Shown here in pieces: positions 33,388-41,215 of a DNA stretch of 43,141 nucleotides. Position numbers and translations under genes: made by a program. The notes beneath the pieces were generated by a model, which ran no database searches, had not been told where the DNA came from, and saw only the letters and a program-made list of their open reading frames with translations. Within the stretch, counting starts at the first letter, position 1. Each line of letters starts with the position of its first letter. Origin of the DNA: Kitasatospora sp. MAP5-34 (GTDB lineage: Bacteria; Actinomycetota; Actinomycetes; Streptomycetales; Streptomycetaceae); the NCBI RefSeq assembly GCF_029894335.1, contig NZ_JARXZC010000049.1, positions 1 through 43,141 on the forward strand, given 5' to 3'.

Positions 33388-34722
33388 CTATACCTGCACC
33401 GCCTCGGGGAGCGCCGACGCGGGCGCGGCCTCGCGCAGCTGCCGGGCCGCGCGCAGGGCCCACGGCGCGGCCAGCGCCACGGCGCCGAGCGCGGCCGCGT
33501 CCAGCGCCCAGAGCGCCGGGTGGACCCCGAGAGCGTCGCCGAGGGCGCCGCCGGCCAGCGCGCCGGACATCGCCGCCGAAGCCGTCAGCACGTACAGCGC
33601 GGCCATCGTCCGGCCCATCGCGTCCTCGGGGACGTCGACGCCGAACACCGTGACCAGGGCCACGTTCGCGATGGCGGCGAAGAACACCGGCAGGCCGATG
33701 CCCAGGGCCGCGCAGGCCGTCGCCAGCGGCACCGGGCCCGCCGCGAGCGGCAGCAGCGGGGTGCACGCCATCGCCCCGGCGAAGCCCGCCACCACGAGCT
33801 GCCGAGGATCACGGCCCGGGCGCAGCAGCCGGCTCGCCACGGCCGATCCGGTCAGCCCCATCGCACCGGACAGGACGAAGGCCAGCCCGTAGGCGCCGGT
33901 CGGCACGTGGACGGTGCGCAGCAGGAACGGCGCGGTCAGCGCGTCGACCCCGGCCAGCGAGGCGGCCGGGACCGCCACGAACACCAGCAGCGCGCGGTGG
34001 AACGGGTGTCCGGCGAAGAACCGCAGTCCACCGGCCGCCCAGCGCAGCGACCCGCTCCCGTCCCGGCCCGCCCCGCGCGGCAGCTCGGTCGGCGCACTCA
34101 TGCTCAGCAGGGCCAGCACGCTGAGGAGGTAGCTGACGGCGTCCACGGCCAACGCCGCCGAACCGCCGAACCCGGCGATGACCGGGCCGACCAGGACCCG
34201 CGCGACCATGGCCGCGCCGAACTGCCCGGCCTGCAGCCGGGCCCGGACCGCTCCGATCGTCTCCGCGCCGACCAGCTGTCGCAGATGGACGAAGTAGAGG
34301 GACCCCAGCAGCGTCGCGACCGCGCCCTGGACCACGTCGAGCGCGATCAGCCAGCCGATCGAGGCGGCGTGCCGGGCGAGGCCGAGGGCGACCACGCCGA
34401 CCACCAGCGCGGAGAGCGTGTCCAGCGCCAGCAGGGCGCGCCGAGGACGGGTGATCCGGTCGGCGAGGGCCCCGGCGGGCAGACCGAGCAGGATGACCGG
34501 CAGGGTGGCCGCCGCACCGATCAGACCGAGCTGGCCGGCCGAAGCGCGGAACTCGACCACGGCCACCAGGGGCAGGGCGATCCCGGTGAGGACCGAGCCG
34601 AACGTGGAGGCCGTCTGCCCGGCCCAGTAGAGGTTCAGATCGCGGTGGAGGTTCGGCTCGCGGTGGAGGTTCGGCTCGCGGTGGAGGTTCGGCTCGCGTT
34701 TCACTGTGCTTTCCCGTTTCAC
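33388..34722 (-). CDS. MFS exporter of the class III lanthipeptide unit
   Basis: A 444-residue twelve-helix transporter: LNLYWAGQTASTFGSVLTGIALPLVAV in helix 1 and the loop signature GLPAGALADRITRPRRALLALD place it with MFS drug-efflux-like carriers. It follows lanKC by 51 nt and is likely co-transcribed, so it may export the class III peptide or give self-protection. The N-terminus is odd: it opens with five degenerate hexapeptides (KREST, KREPN, HREPN, HREPN, HRDLN cores) before helix 1. GGGGAG precedes the GTG start. Class III clusters more often carry ABC exporters, so the role is inferred from position only. Confidence 0.85.
   Translation of the reverse strand: MKRESTVKREPNLHREPNLHREPNLHRDLNLYWAGQTASTFGSVLTGIALPLVAVVEFRASAGQLGLIGAAATLPVILLGLPAGALADRITRPRRALLALDTLSALVVGVVALGLARHAASIGWLIALDVVQGAVATLLGSLYFVHLRQLVGAETIGAVRARLQAGQFGAAMVARVLVGPVIAGFGGSAALAVDAVSYLLSVLALLSMSAPTELPRGAGRDGSGSLRWAAGGLRFFAGHPFHRALLVFVAVPAASLAGVDALTAPFLLRTVHVPTGAYGLAFVLSGAMGLTGSAVASRLLRPGRDPRQLVVAGFAGAMACTPLLPLAAGPVPLATACAALGIGLPVFFAAIANVALVTVFGVDVPEDAMGRTMAALYVLTASAAMSGALAGGALGDALGVHPALWALDAAALGAVALAAPWALRAARQLREAAPASALPEAVQV
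34633..34722. repeat. 18-bp tandem repeats at the MFS gene start
   Basis: Five 18-nt units cover the first codons of the MFS gene. Three are identical (34641-34658, 34659-34676, 34677-34694; unit CGCGGTGGAGGTTCGGCT), and the outer ones are degenerate. The period is six codons, so frame is kept and the cytosolic N-terminus is merely lengthened. The GTG start itself is duplicated by the repeat (34722 and 34704). Confidence 0.8.
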
Positions 34723-34773
34723 GGTGCTCCCCTGGGAGGTACGGCCGCCCGGCCCGGTCTGACGGCGGGTCGG

Positions 34774-37386
34774 TCAGCCGAGTGCGTCGACCAAGGACGG
34801 CGCGTTGACACCGGACAGCGCGTCGACCGTGAACAGCGGGTCGGGCCGGGGTGCCAGCAGCTGGGTGAGGAAGAGCAGGACGCCGGCCGAGCCGCTCCAC
34901 AGGTCGGCGCTGAAGCGCAGCAGCTGATCGCCGAGGATCCGCACGCCGCTGGGGTGCGGGACGGCGTACTTGAACAGGCCCCGGCCCGCCCGGAGCGCGT
35001 CCTGCCGGTCGGCCGGGTCGCCGGTGGCGTCGGCGTGCTCGGCGAGGGCGAGCCCGAGGCCGGACAGCCCCTGGTAGAGGCCGGGCATGACGGTGAACGT
35101 GGTGCGCAGGGCGGCGAGCAGCCGGGGCCGGGCGGCGCTGAGCCGCTCGTCCTCGACGACGCGCAGGTAGCGGCCGACGGTGTGCAGCATCCCGGCCGAG
35201 CCGCTGTACAGGTAGGGCAGGGTGCGCTGGTCGGTGACGGAGATCGGGAAGGTCATCCCGAGTTCGTCGGGGAAGGACTCCCGGTCGAGTTCGGCGTGCA
35301 ACAGGCCCACGCCACGGGCGAGATGGCGTGGGTCGCCGGTGACGGCGGCGAGCTGCTGGAGCATCAGCGCGAGTCCGCAGCGGCCGTGCACCAGGCCGGT
35401 GGCGTCGTCGGCGCCGAGGTGCGGCAGCAGCAGGTCGTCCGGGGGCAGCGCCTCGGCGAGCGCGAGCGCGCGGTCGACATGGTGCTCGTCGCGGGTGTGG
35501 CCGTACAGGGCGAGATGGGCCAGGGCCACTCCGGCGGAACCGCCGTAGAGGGTGGCGCAGCTCTCGGTCAGCGGGTGTCGGTCGGCGGTGTCGAGCAGGG
35601 CCCGCGCCTCGTCGAGCCGGCCCTGGTCGGCGAGCACCCGGGCGATCCCGGCGAGACCGACGTAGAGGCCGGGCGCCAGGGCGTCGGCCCCGGCCAGCGC
35701 CTCGCGGCCGAGCCGCGCCAGCACCCCTTCGGGGAGCGGCCGACCCGCCCGGTGCAGGGCGTGCACGACGCCGGCGGCGCCGTAGGCCAGGCACAGGGTG
35801 TTGGTCTGGTACCCCTCGGCGATGGTGGGGAACATCCGGGCCGGGTGCCCGGCATCGGCCATGGCGAGCAGACCGTCGGCTATCCGGTCCCGCAGGTCGG
35901 CGAGGTGGGTCTGCGGGTCTGCGGCCACCTCCTCGGGGCCTGGCAGCTGCGGGCCGGCCCCGGGCCGGTGGAACCGGGTGACGCGGGCCCAGAGCCGGTC
36001 CGGGACGGGCCCGGACTCCGTGACGTCGTGGCGCAGATGGGCGAGCGCGTCGGGATTGCGCCGGACGACCTGGTGGAACGGGCCGACCAGCAGCTGCGCG
36101 AGGGCCGACAGGCCGTACTCGTCGTGCACCGCGAGGTCGTCCGCGACGAGGGCCTGCGGGGGCGCGTAGCCGGGGGTGCCGAGGGGCGTGAAGGCGGCGC
36201 CCGGGCGGTGAGCCGCCTCGAAGTCGACCAGGCGCACGTGGTCGTCCTCGTCCACCAGGACGTTGCCCGGACTCACGTCGACGAACAGGTAGCCGCAGCG
36301 GTGCAGCCGTTGCAGCGCCTCCTCGACCCCGGCGACCAGCCGCTCGCAGCGGGCGAAGTACGCGGCCTGGTCGGCGGGCGTCCGACCGGCCGTGAGCATC
36401 GGGTGGTTGGCGGCCATCCAGTGGTTCATGATCGTGCCGTCGACGAACTCGGTGACCAGGAAGTCGTGTTCCCACCGGCGGAAGTACGCCAGCGGCTCGG
36501 GCGCCAGACCCGGCGCGGCCTCGTGCAGGGCCCGCAGGGTCCGCCACTCCGCGCGCAGCCGCTCGGGCGCGGTGACGCCGTCCTCCACGACGCCGCTGTG
36601 CGCCCTGGCCTCCTTGATGAACACCGTTCGGCCGGTGGCCTGTTCGGTGCCACGGTAGGTGCCCCCGGAATTGCTGTGCCGGATCGCCTCCTCGAACACG
36701 AAGCCGTTGAAAGCCGTCGGCCCGGCAGCCGCCGAACTCGTCGTGCCACGGCTCGCGGCGGTCGGCCGGGCGAACGGATCGGTGATCCCGTCCGGCAGTT
36801 GGAAGCGGACGCCGCGCTGGTCCTCGACCAGCCGGCCGCCACCGTCCCGGACCAGCGGCAACCGGGTGCCGTCGGCCTGCACCCGGGCCTGGTGGGTGAA
36901 GGCGCCGTAGCGGTAGTGGACCGTACGGGAGCCCGGGAAGCGCCGGTCGGTCAGGATGTACGGTCCGTCCTCGTCGGCCAGTGCCGCGCTCAACCGCTCC
37001 ATCAGCAGGCGGGCGGCGGCGGTGTCCGCCGGGTAGGCGGCGACGAACTTCCCGCTCTGTGGACGGGACGCGTGCTTGTGGTGGGTCCAGTGGTGGAAGG
37101 TCTGCGAGGCCAGGTGCTTGAACGGCACGCCGTGCTCGAAGCAGACCTCGGCGGCGAGGTCGAGCACCTGGCTCAGCCGGTCCGGGCGCGCGGAGACGTG
37201 GACCTTCCAGCCGTCCGTCCCGGCGCGGACCTTCTCGCGGTACCACATGGTCCACACCCCGGACTCGGCCCGGTGCCAGCCCTCGGGGACCCGGCTCGGG
37301 CGGAAGAGCTCACCACGCGAGCCGATGGTGTCCAGTGGCGCGTAGAAGTCCGGATCCGCGACCGCGTATCCGATCAGCTGGTTCAT
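34774..37386 (-). CDS. lanKC: Class III lanthipeptide synthetase (LanKC, RamC/AmfT type)
   Basis: An 870-residue enzyme. The lyase domain (about 1-215) contains YREKVRAGTDGWKVHVSARP and SGKFVAAYP. The kinase domain (about 225-500) has K258 in VFIKEARAH, D370 in FVDVSPGNVLVD and D388 in VRLVDFEAAH. The LanC-like domain (about 520-850) lacks zinc ligands: the expected Cys motifs are YSGSAG (about 727) and YQGLSG (about 771). This is the hallmark of class III enzymes, which make labionin or lanthionine without zinc. The ATG at 37386 is used; GAGAGG lies upstream. It follows the precursor gene by 149 nt, with a strong hairpin between, and precedes an MFS exporter. Confidence 0.93.
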   Translation of the reverse strand: MNQLIGYAVADPDFYAPLDTIGSRGELFRPSRVPEGWHRAESGVWTMWYREKVRAGTDGWKVHVSARPDRLSQVLDLAAEVCFEHGVPFKHLASQTFHHWTHHKHASRPQSGKFVAAYPADTAAARLLMERLSAALADEDGPYILTDRRFPGSRTVHYRYGAFTHQARVQADGTRLPLVRDGGGRLVEDQRGVRFQLPDGITDPFARPTAASRGTTSSAAAGPTAFNGFVFEEAIRHSNSGGTYRGTEQATGRTVFIKEARAHSGVVEDGVTAPERLRAEWRTLRALHEAAPGLAPEPLAYFRRWEHDFLVTEFVDGTIMNHWMAANHPMLTAGRTPADQAAYFARCERLVAGVEEALQRLHRCGYLFVDVSPGNVLVDEDDHVRLVDFEAAHRPGAAFTPLGTPGYAPPQALVADDLAVHDEYGLSALAQLLVGPFHQVVRRNPDALAHLRHDVTESGPVPDRLWARVTRFHRPGAGPQLPGPEEVAADPQTHLADLRDRIADGLLAMADAGHPARMFPTIAEGYQTNTLCLAYGAAGVVHALHRAGRPLPEGVLARLGREALAGADALAPGLYVGLAGIARVLADQGRLDEARALLDTADRHPLTESCATLYGGSAGVALAHLALYGHTRDEHHVDRALALAEALPPDDLLLPHLGADDATGLVHGRCGLALMLQQLAAVTGDPRHLARGVGLLHAELDRESFPDELGMTFPISVTDQRTLPYLYSGSAGMLHTVGRYLRVVEDERLSAARPRLLAALRTTFTVMPGLYQGLSGLGLALAEHADATGDPADRQDALRAGRGLFKYAVPHPSGVRILGDQLLRFSADLWSGSAGVLLFLTQLLAPRPDPLFTVDALSGVNAPSLVDALG

Positions 37387-37477
37387 GAGACCTCTCCAGG
37401 AGCGCGACAGCGGCGGGCCGTTCGGGAGCGGCGGGGCGCGGCCGGGCCGTACGGAGGCGAGCCGGCCGCGTCCCGTG

Positions 37478-37523
37478 CCGGTGGCGTGCCCCGCAGCCGT
37501 CGGGCTGCGGGGCACGCCACCGG
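37478..37523 (-). terminator. 21-bp hairpin between class III precursor and lanKC
   Basis: A perfect 21-bp inverted repeat (37478-37498 with 37503-37523) with the four-base loop GTCG, 12 nt after the precursor stop. At this position it can act as an attenuating terminator or an mRNA-stabilising 3' structure that gives much more precursor than enzyme transcript, as in other RiPP operons. Confidence 0.75.
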
Positions 37524-37535
37524 GCGGGGTGTCGC

Positions 37536-37679
37536 TCAGGCGCAGGCGGCGAGGCTGACGGTGCTGCCCGCCAGCTGGGACGGCGGGGCGTCGACGCCCT
37601 GCAGCGCGAGCACCTCCTCGGCGTGCGCCTCGACCTCGGACTCGGTCTCGTCGATGGTGGGCTCGTTGATGTCAGCCAT
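37536..37679 (-). CDS. Class III lanthipeptide precursor (AmfS/SapB-like)
   Basis: A 47-residue peptide. The acidic leader ends in EEVLALQGVD, containing the L-x-LQ recognition motif of class III leaders. The core is about APPSQLAGSTVSLAACA. It has one Ser-x-x-Ser-x-x-x-Cys motif (STVSLAAC), enough for a single labionin or lanthionine ring, whereas SapB and AmfS have two. GAGAAGGAG lies about 6 nt upstream of the ATG at 37679. It heads the class III unit. A surface-active, aerial-growth-type role is the family precedent, but with one ring it may differ. Confidence 0.88.
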   Translation of the reverse strand: MADINEPTIDETESEVEAHAEEVLALQGVDAPPSQLAGSTVSLAACA

Positions 37680-37868
37680 GGTCTTCTCCTTCTCCCGGAA
37701 CGGAAGGCCGGGCGGTCGGACCATCGAGGATGACGGCCGCCCTTGCCATGTCCCAGAAGCTAGGCCGGGGCGGTCCAGAGGCGGCCTAGCCCTGCTATGC
37801 GGCCGGTATGCGCCGCTGCGGCGGCCGGACTTCCAGCCCGCCCCCGGCTTCCGGTGAGCCGCCTGCCC
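37680..37868 (-). promoter_or_regulatory. Upstream region of the class III unit
   Basis: The 189 nt hold the promoter of the class III precursor and the 3' end of the quinone reductase transcript. A 9-bp inverted repeat GCTAGGCCG / CGGCCTAGC (37759-37767 and 37782-37790, 14-nt spacer) could be an operator or a terminator. No confident -35/-10 pair is visible. Confidence 0.4.
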
Positions 37869-38846
37869 TCAGGCCTGCAGGACGACCTTCCCAACCTGCT
37901 CGCCGGCCTCCACCACCCGGTGTCCGGCGGCCGCGTCCGTCAGCGGCAGGATGCGGTCCACCACCGGCTTGACGACGCCCGACTCGATCAGCGGCCAGAC
38001 GTGCTCGCGCACCGCCGCGACGATCGCCGCCTTCTCCGCCAGCGGACGGCCCCGCAGGTTGGTCGCCGCCACCGCGCCGCGCTTGGCGAGCAGCGTGGAC
38101 AGGTTGATCTCGCCCGTCACCCCGCCCTGCAGGCCGATGATCACCACCCGGCCGTTCACCGCCAGCGCGTCCACGTTCCGCTGCAGGTACTTGGCGCCCA
38201 TGATGTCCAGGATCACGTCCACCCCGGCTCCGTCCGTGGCCTCCCGGACCGCCTCGACGAAGTCCTGCTCGCGGTAGTTGATCCCGACGTCCGCGCCCAA
38301 CTCCGCACAGCGCGCCAGCTTCTCCGCGCTGCCCGCCGTCACCAGCACCCGCGCACCGACCGCCTTCGCCAACTGGATCGCCATCGTCCCGATCCCGCTC
38401 GCCCCGCCGTGCAGCAGCACCGTCTCGGCCGGCCGCAGATGGGCCACCATGAACACGTTGGACCAGACCGTCGCGGCCACCTCGGGCAGCGCGGCGGCCT
38501 CCACCAGGCTCAACCCCTTCGGTACGGGCAGCAGTTGGCCCACCGGAACGGCGACCAGCTCCGCGTATCCGCCGCCGGACAGCAGCGCGCACACCTCGTC
38601 GCCCACCGCCCAGCCGGACACCCCGGCGCCGAGCGCGGCAATCCGGCCCGAGCACTCCAGCCCGGGGTAGGGCGACGCACCGGGCGGCGGGTTGTAGAAC
38701 CCCTGACGCTGCAGCAGGTCGGCCCGGTTCACGGCCGTCGCGGCCACCTCGACCAGCACCTCACCCTCGGCGGGTACCGGATCGGGCACCTCCGCCCAGG
38801 TCAGTACCTCTGGACCACCGGGCTCGGAAATCATGATTGCTCGCAT
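37869..38846 (-). CDS. NAD(P)H:quinone oxidoreductase (zinc-less MDR family)
   Basis: A 325-residue medium-chain reductase. The N-terminal GroES-like domain shows NRADLLQRQGFYNPPPGASPYPGLECSG, the typical quinone-reductase (PIG3-like) signature. The Rossmann part has VLLHGGASGIGTMAIQLAKAVGA and later GRVVIIGLQGG. There are no structural zinc cysteines. It should reduce quinones with NADPH in the cytosol. The ATG at 38846 begins MRAIMISEPGGPEVL. The reading frame is open upstream through the remains of a potassium-channel gene, without an intervening stop, so a longer fusion product is formally possible. Confidence 0.92.
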   Translation of the reverse strand: MRAIMISEPGGPEVLTWAEVPDPVPAEGEVLVEVAATAVNRADLLQRQGFYNPPPGASPYPGLECSGRIAALGAGVSGWAVGDEVCALLSGGGYAELVAVPVGQLLPVPKGLSLVEAAALPEVAATVWSNVFMVAHLRPAETVLLHGGASGIGTMAIQLAKAVGARVLVTAGSAEKLARCAELGADVGINYREQDFVEAVREATDGAGVDVILDIMGAKYLQRNVDALAVNGRVVIIGLQGGVTGEINLSTLLAKRGAVAATNLRGRPLAEKAAIVAAVREHVWPLIESGVVKPVVDRILPLTDAAAGHRVVEAGEQVGKVVLQA

Positions 38847-38917
38847 GCCCGCCACGCTACGCCGCGACGGCCGTCCGCTCCCAGCACTCCCGCGCGTGCG
38901 CCCTGCCCGACAAAGGT

Positions 38918-38966
38918 CGAGCCGTACAAGGATCAGGCCGTACGAGGGCCAGGCCGTCCGAGGATC
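38918..38966. repeat. Imperfect 16-bp tandem repeats at the channel-gene break
   Basis: Three imperfect units related to TCAGGCCGTACGAGGG follow each other (about 38918-38933, 38934-38949, 38950-38965), exactly where homology of the TrkA-N remnant ends. They suggest that slippage or deletion at repeats produced the truncation. Confidence 0.55.
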
Positions 38967-39559
38967 CGTCCGGGTGGCGTCGCCCAGTACGCCGACCAGA
39001 CCGTCCCTGGCCGCCTGGTCGATCACCTTGCGCTGCGGGTCGACGACCACGATCGACTCCTTGGCCACGCCCTGCCCGAGCAGGGTGTCGACGGCGCTGC
39101 GCCCCTTGGTGCCGTACCCGACAACGACGGTGTGCTCCCGCACGGTTGACCTCCAGCGGTTCAGCCGCCACTGCTTGCGGGTACGTCGGTGAGCACCTCG
39201 AGCGTGGTGCCGACCAGGATGATCAGGAAGACCACCCGCAGTGGCGTGATCACCAGGATGTTGGTGAGCCGGGCACCGGCGCTGACCGGGGTGATGTCGC
39301 CGTAACCGGTGGTCGAGAGGGTGACGGTCGCGTAGTACGCGGCGTCCAGGAAGCTGAGCGTGCCGCCCGCGTTGTCGTGGTAGCCGGACCGGTCCAGCCA
39401 GACGATCACCGTGGTGGCGGCCAGCACGCTGATCGCCAGCGCCAGCCGTAACCCGACCTGCCGCAGCGGCGGTGCGGCCTGCCGGGCGGGCAGCAGGATG
39501 CCGTCCACTTCCGGCCCGCTCTCGCCCCGGGGGCGGAGCAGGGCCGGGCGGCGCGTCAC
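38964..39559 (-). pseudogene. Broken potassium channel / TrkA-N gene
   Basis: Reading on the minus strand from a GTG at 39559, the product has two TM helices around the potassium selectivity filter TTGYGDITP, then VVFLIILVGTTLEVLT. Here the frame shifts: relative to the expected continuation one base is missing near 39186, and this frame stops at 39161. The neighbouring frame continues correctly as RTRKQWRLNRWRSTVREHTVVVGYGTKGRSAVDTLL, with the TrkA-N GxGxxG, up to GVLGDATRTD. There the homology ends at about 38964, roughly 150 residues short of the family's usual length. Both defects argue for a pseudogene; the frameshift alone could be a sequencing error. The start overlaps the moeA stop (GTGA). 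Confidence 0.8.
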
Positions 39560-40803
39560 GGGGTCGCCAGCAGCTCGACCCGGGCACCGGACGGCAGGCC
39601 ACCGGGCGGGACGACCGCGAGCGCCTCGGCCAGCGCGAGACCACGCAGCATCGCCGGGCCGTCGAAGGCGAGCGGTGCGACACCGCGCTCGGTCCGGACC
39701 ACCGGCAGCAGCCGGGTGTCGGTCGGGTGTCCCGGGAGAACGGCGGCGGCGGTCTCCGGCAGCGCGACGGGCGTGGGGCGCCCGGACAGGCCGTGCAGCA
39801 GCGGCAGCGCGAGCGTGACGGTACCCGCGACGGCGGCCAGCGGGTTGCCCGGCAGCCCCACCAGGTGGCGCCCGCCCGGCAGTTCGGCGAGCAGCATCGG
39901 GTGCCCCGGACGGACGCAGACACCGTCGACCAGCAGTCGGCCGCCGGCCTCCGCCAGGGCCGCGTGCAGGAAGTCGACCGGTCCGGCGGCAGTGCCGCCG
40001 GTGGTGATCACCACGTCGGCGGGCGAGTGCCGGACGGCGTCCCGGAGCAGCCCGAGATCGTCCCTGACCTGCCGTCGGCCGAGCAGCTCGGCACCGGAGG
40101 CCCGCAACCACGGCGGCAGCAGCGGGCCGAGCGCGTCCCGGACCAGCCCGGCGAGCGGGAGGCCGGACTCGACGAGTTCGTCGCCGAGCACCAGGAGTTC
40201 GACGGTCGGACGGCGGTGCACGGTGAGGCTGTCGTGCCCGCAGGCGGCGGCGAGGCCGAGCACCGCCGGGGTGACGGGCGTGCCCGCCGGGAGCAACGGC
40301 TCGCCGCGCCGGCACTCCTGGCCGCGCGGGCGGACGTCCTGCCCGGGGGGCACCGAGCTGCCCAGCGCGTGCAGCAGCCCGGGCGCGGTGCCGGTGACGG
40401 GCGCGGTGCCGCCCGGTGCGAGGCGGCCGTGCTCGCGCCGGAGTACGCCGGTGGCGCCGGGTGGGAGCTGGGCGCCGGTGGCGATCTCCACCGCCTCGCC
40501 GTCGGCGATCGGTGCGGCGGGCTGTCCGGCGAGGACCCGTCCGGCGGTCCGCCAGGGGCCCGGGCCGGAGACCGCCCAGCCGTCCATCGCGGAGGTGTCG
40601 AAGGCGGGCAGGTCGGTCAGCGCGGCGAGCGGCGCGGCCAGGGTGTGGCCGAGCGCGTCCGCGAGCGCCACGTCGAGCGCGGGCAACGGCCGACGGCCGG
40701 CCAGCCGGGCGGCCCGGCGGGCCTGCGGCCAGGGGCAGTCGCGCAGGTGCTGCGGCGTCGGTACGGCTTCGGTCACGTCGGAGAGCGCGGTCAGCCCGTT
40801 CAC
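39556..40803 (-). CDS. moeA: Molybdopterin molybdotransferase
   Basis: A 415-residue enzyme that inserts molybdate into adenylylated molybdopterin to make molybdenum cofactor. Typical motifs: DLPAFDTSAMDGWAV near residue 65, IATGAQLPPGA, VITTGGTAAGPVDF and the active-site HLVGLPGNPLA. Length is normal for a stand-alone MoeA. The GTG at 40803 overlaps the TGA of the DUF6457 gene (GTGA), and its own TGA overlaps the start of the channel gene in the same way, so the series is translationally coupled. Confidence 0.93.
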   Translation of the reverse strand: MNGLTALSDVTEAVPTPQHLRDCPWPQARRAARLAGRRPLPALDVALADALGHTLAAPLAALTDLPAFDTSAMDGWAVSGPGPWRTAGRVLAGQPAAPIADGEAVEIATGAQLPPGATGVLRREHGRLAPGGTAPVTGTAPGLLHALGSSVPPGQDVRPRGQECRRGEPLLPAGTPVTPAVLGLAAACGHDSLTVHRRPTVELLVLGDELVESGLPLAGLVRDALGPLLPPWLRASGAELLGRRQVRDDLGLLRDAVRHSPADVVITTGGTAAGPVDFLHAALAEAGGRLLVDGVCVRPGHPMLLAELPGGRHLVGLPGNPLAAVAGTVTLALPLLHGLSGRPTPVALPETAAAVLPGHPTDTRLLPVVRTERGVAPLAFDGPAMLRGLALAEALAVVPPGGLPSGARVELLATP

Positions 40804-41120
40804 GCCGGTCCCGCTTGGGGATGGGCAGGGGCTGTATCTGCGTCGGCGGGGGCTGTGTCTGCGTCTGCGTCCGCGGCCCAGCGTTCGGCGAGCGCGGCCG
40901 TGCGGTCGCTCGCCGCCTTCACAGCGGCCGGGCCGCCGCCCTGCTGGGCTGCGGCGTAGCCGATCAGGAAGGCCGTCAGCGGGGCGGCCGGGCGGGCCAC
41001 CCCGTGCGCGACCACCCGAGCGAGGTCGAGCAGCCCCCGCACATCCACCTCGAGGTCGATCCCCAGTTCGGTGCTGACCTCGGTGACCCAGTCATCCAGC
41101 GTGCGCTCCATGGCCCCCAT
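40800..41120 (-). CDS. DUF6457-like small protein
   Basis: A 106-residue helical protein beginning MGAMERTLDDWVTEVSTELGIDL, then RGLLDLARVVAHGVARPAAPLTAFLIGYAAAQ. It ends in a tail with the duplicated ADADTAPA, encoded by repeated GTCTGCGTCTGCGTC-type DNA. I recognise it as the small protein often found between mobA-like and moeA genes in actinobacteria (DUF6457); its function is unknown and a cofactor-synthesis link is inferred from position. ATG 41111 is an alternative start. It overlaps moeA by four bases. Confidence 0.7.
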   Translation of the reverse strand: MGAMERTLDDWVTEVSTELGIDLEVDVRGLLDLARVVAHGVARPAAPLTAFLIGYAAAQQGGGPAAVKAASDRTAALAERWAADADADTAPADADTAPAHPQAGPA

Positions 41121-41215
41121 GCTGCCTGATCCGGCGCCGCATGGAAGGTTCCGGGGATGACCATCGCGCGTCGTTTCCCTCACCACCGGGGCTGACGGGC
41201 CGTGCGGAGAGCCCG

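Noticed and set aside
33205..37857. A 1550-codon open frame on the plus strand opposite the lanthipeptide genes
   Set aside because: It is antisense to well-identified LanKC and MFS genes; its product is Arg/Gly/Glu-rich low-complexity sequence typical of shadow frames in GC-rich DNA.
20449..37868. Lanthipeptide region as an integrative element
   Set aside because: No integrase, transposase, tRNA target or flanking direct repeats could be found; insertion is only suggested by gene content.
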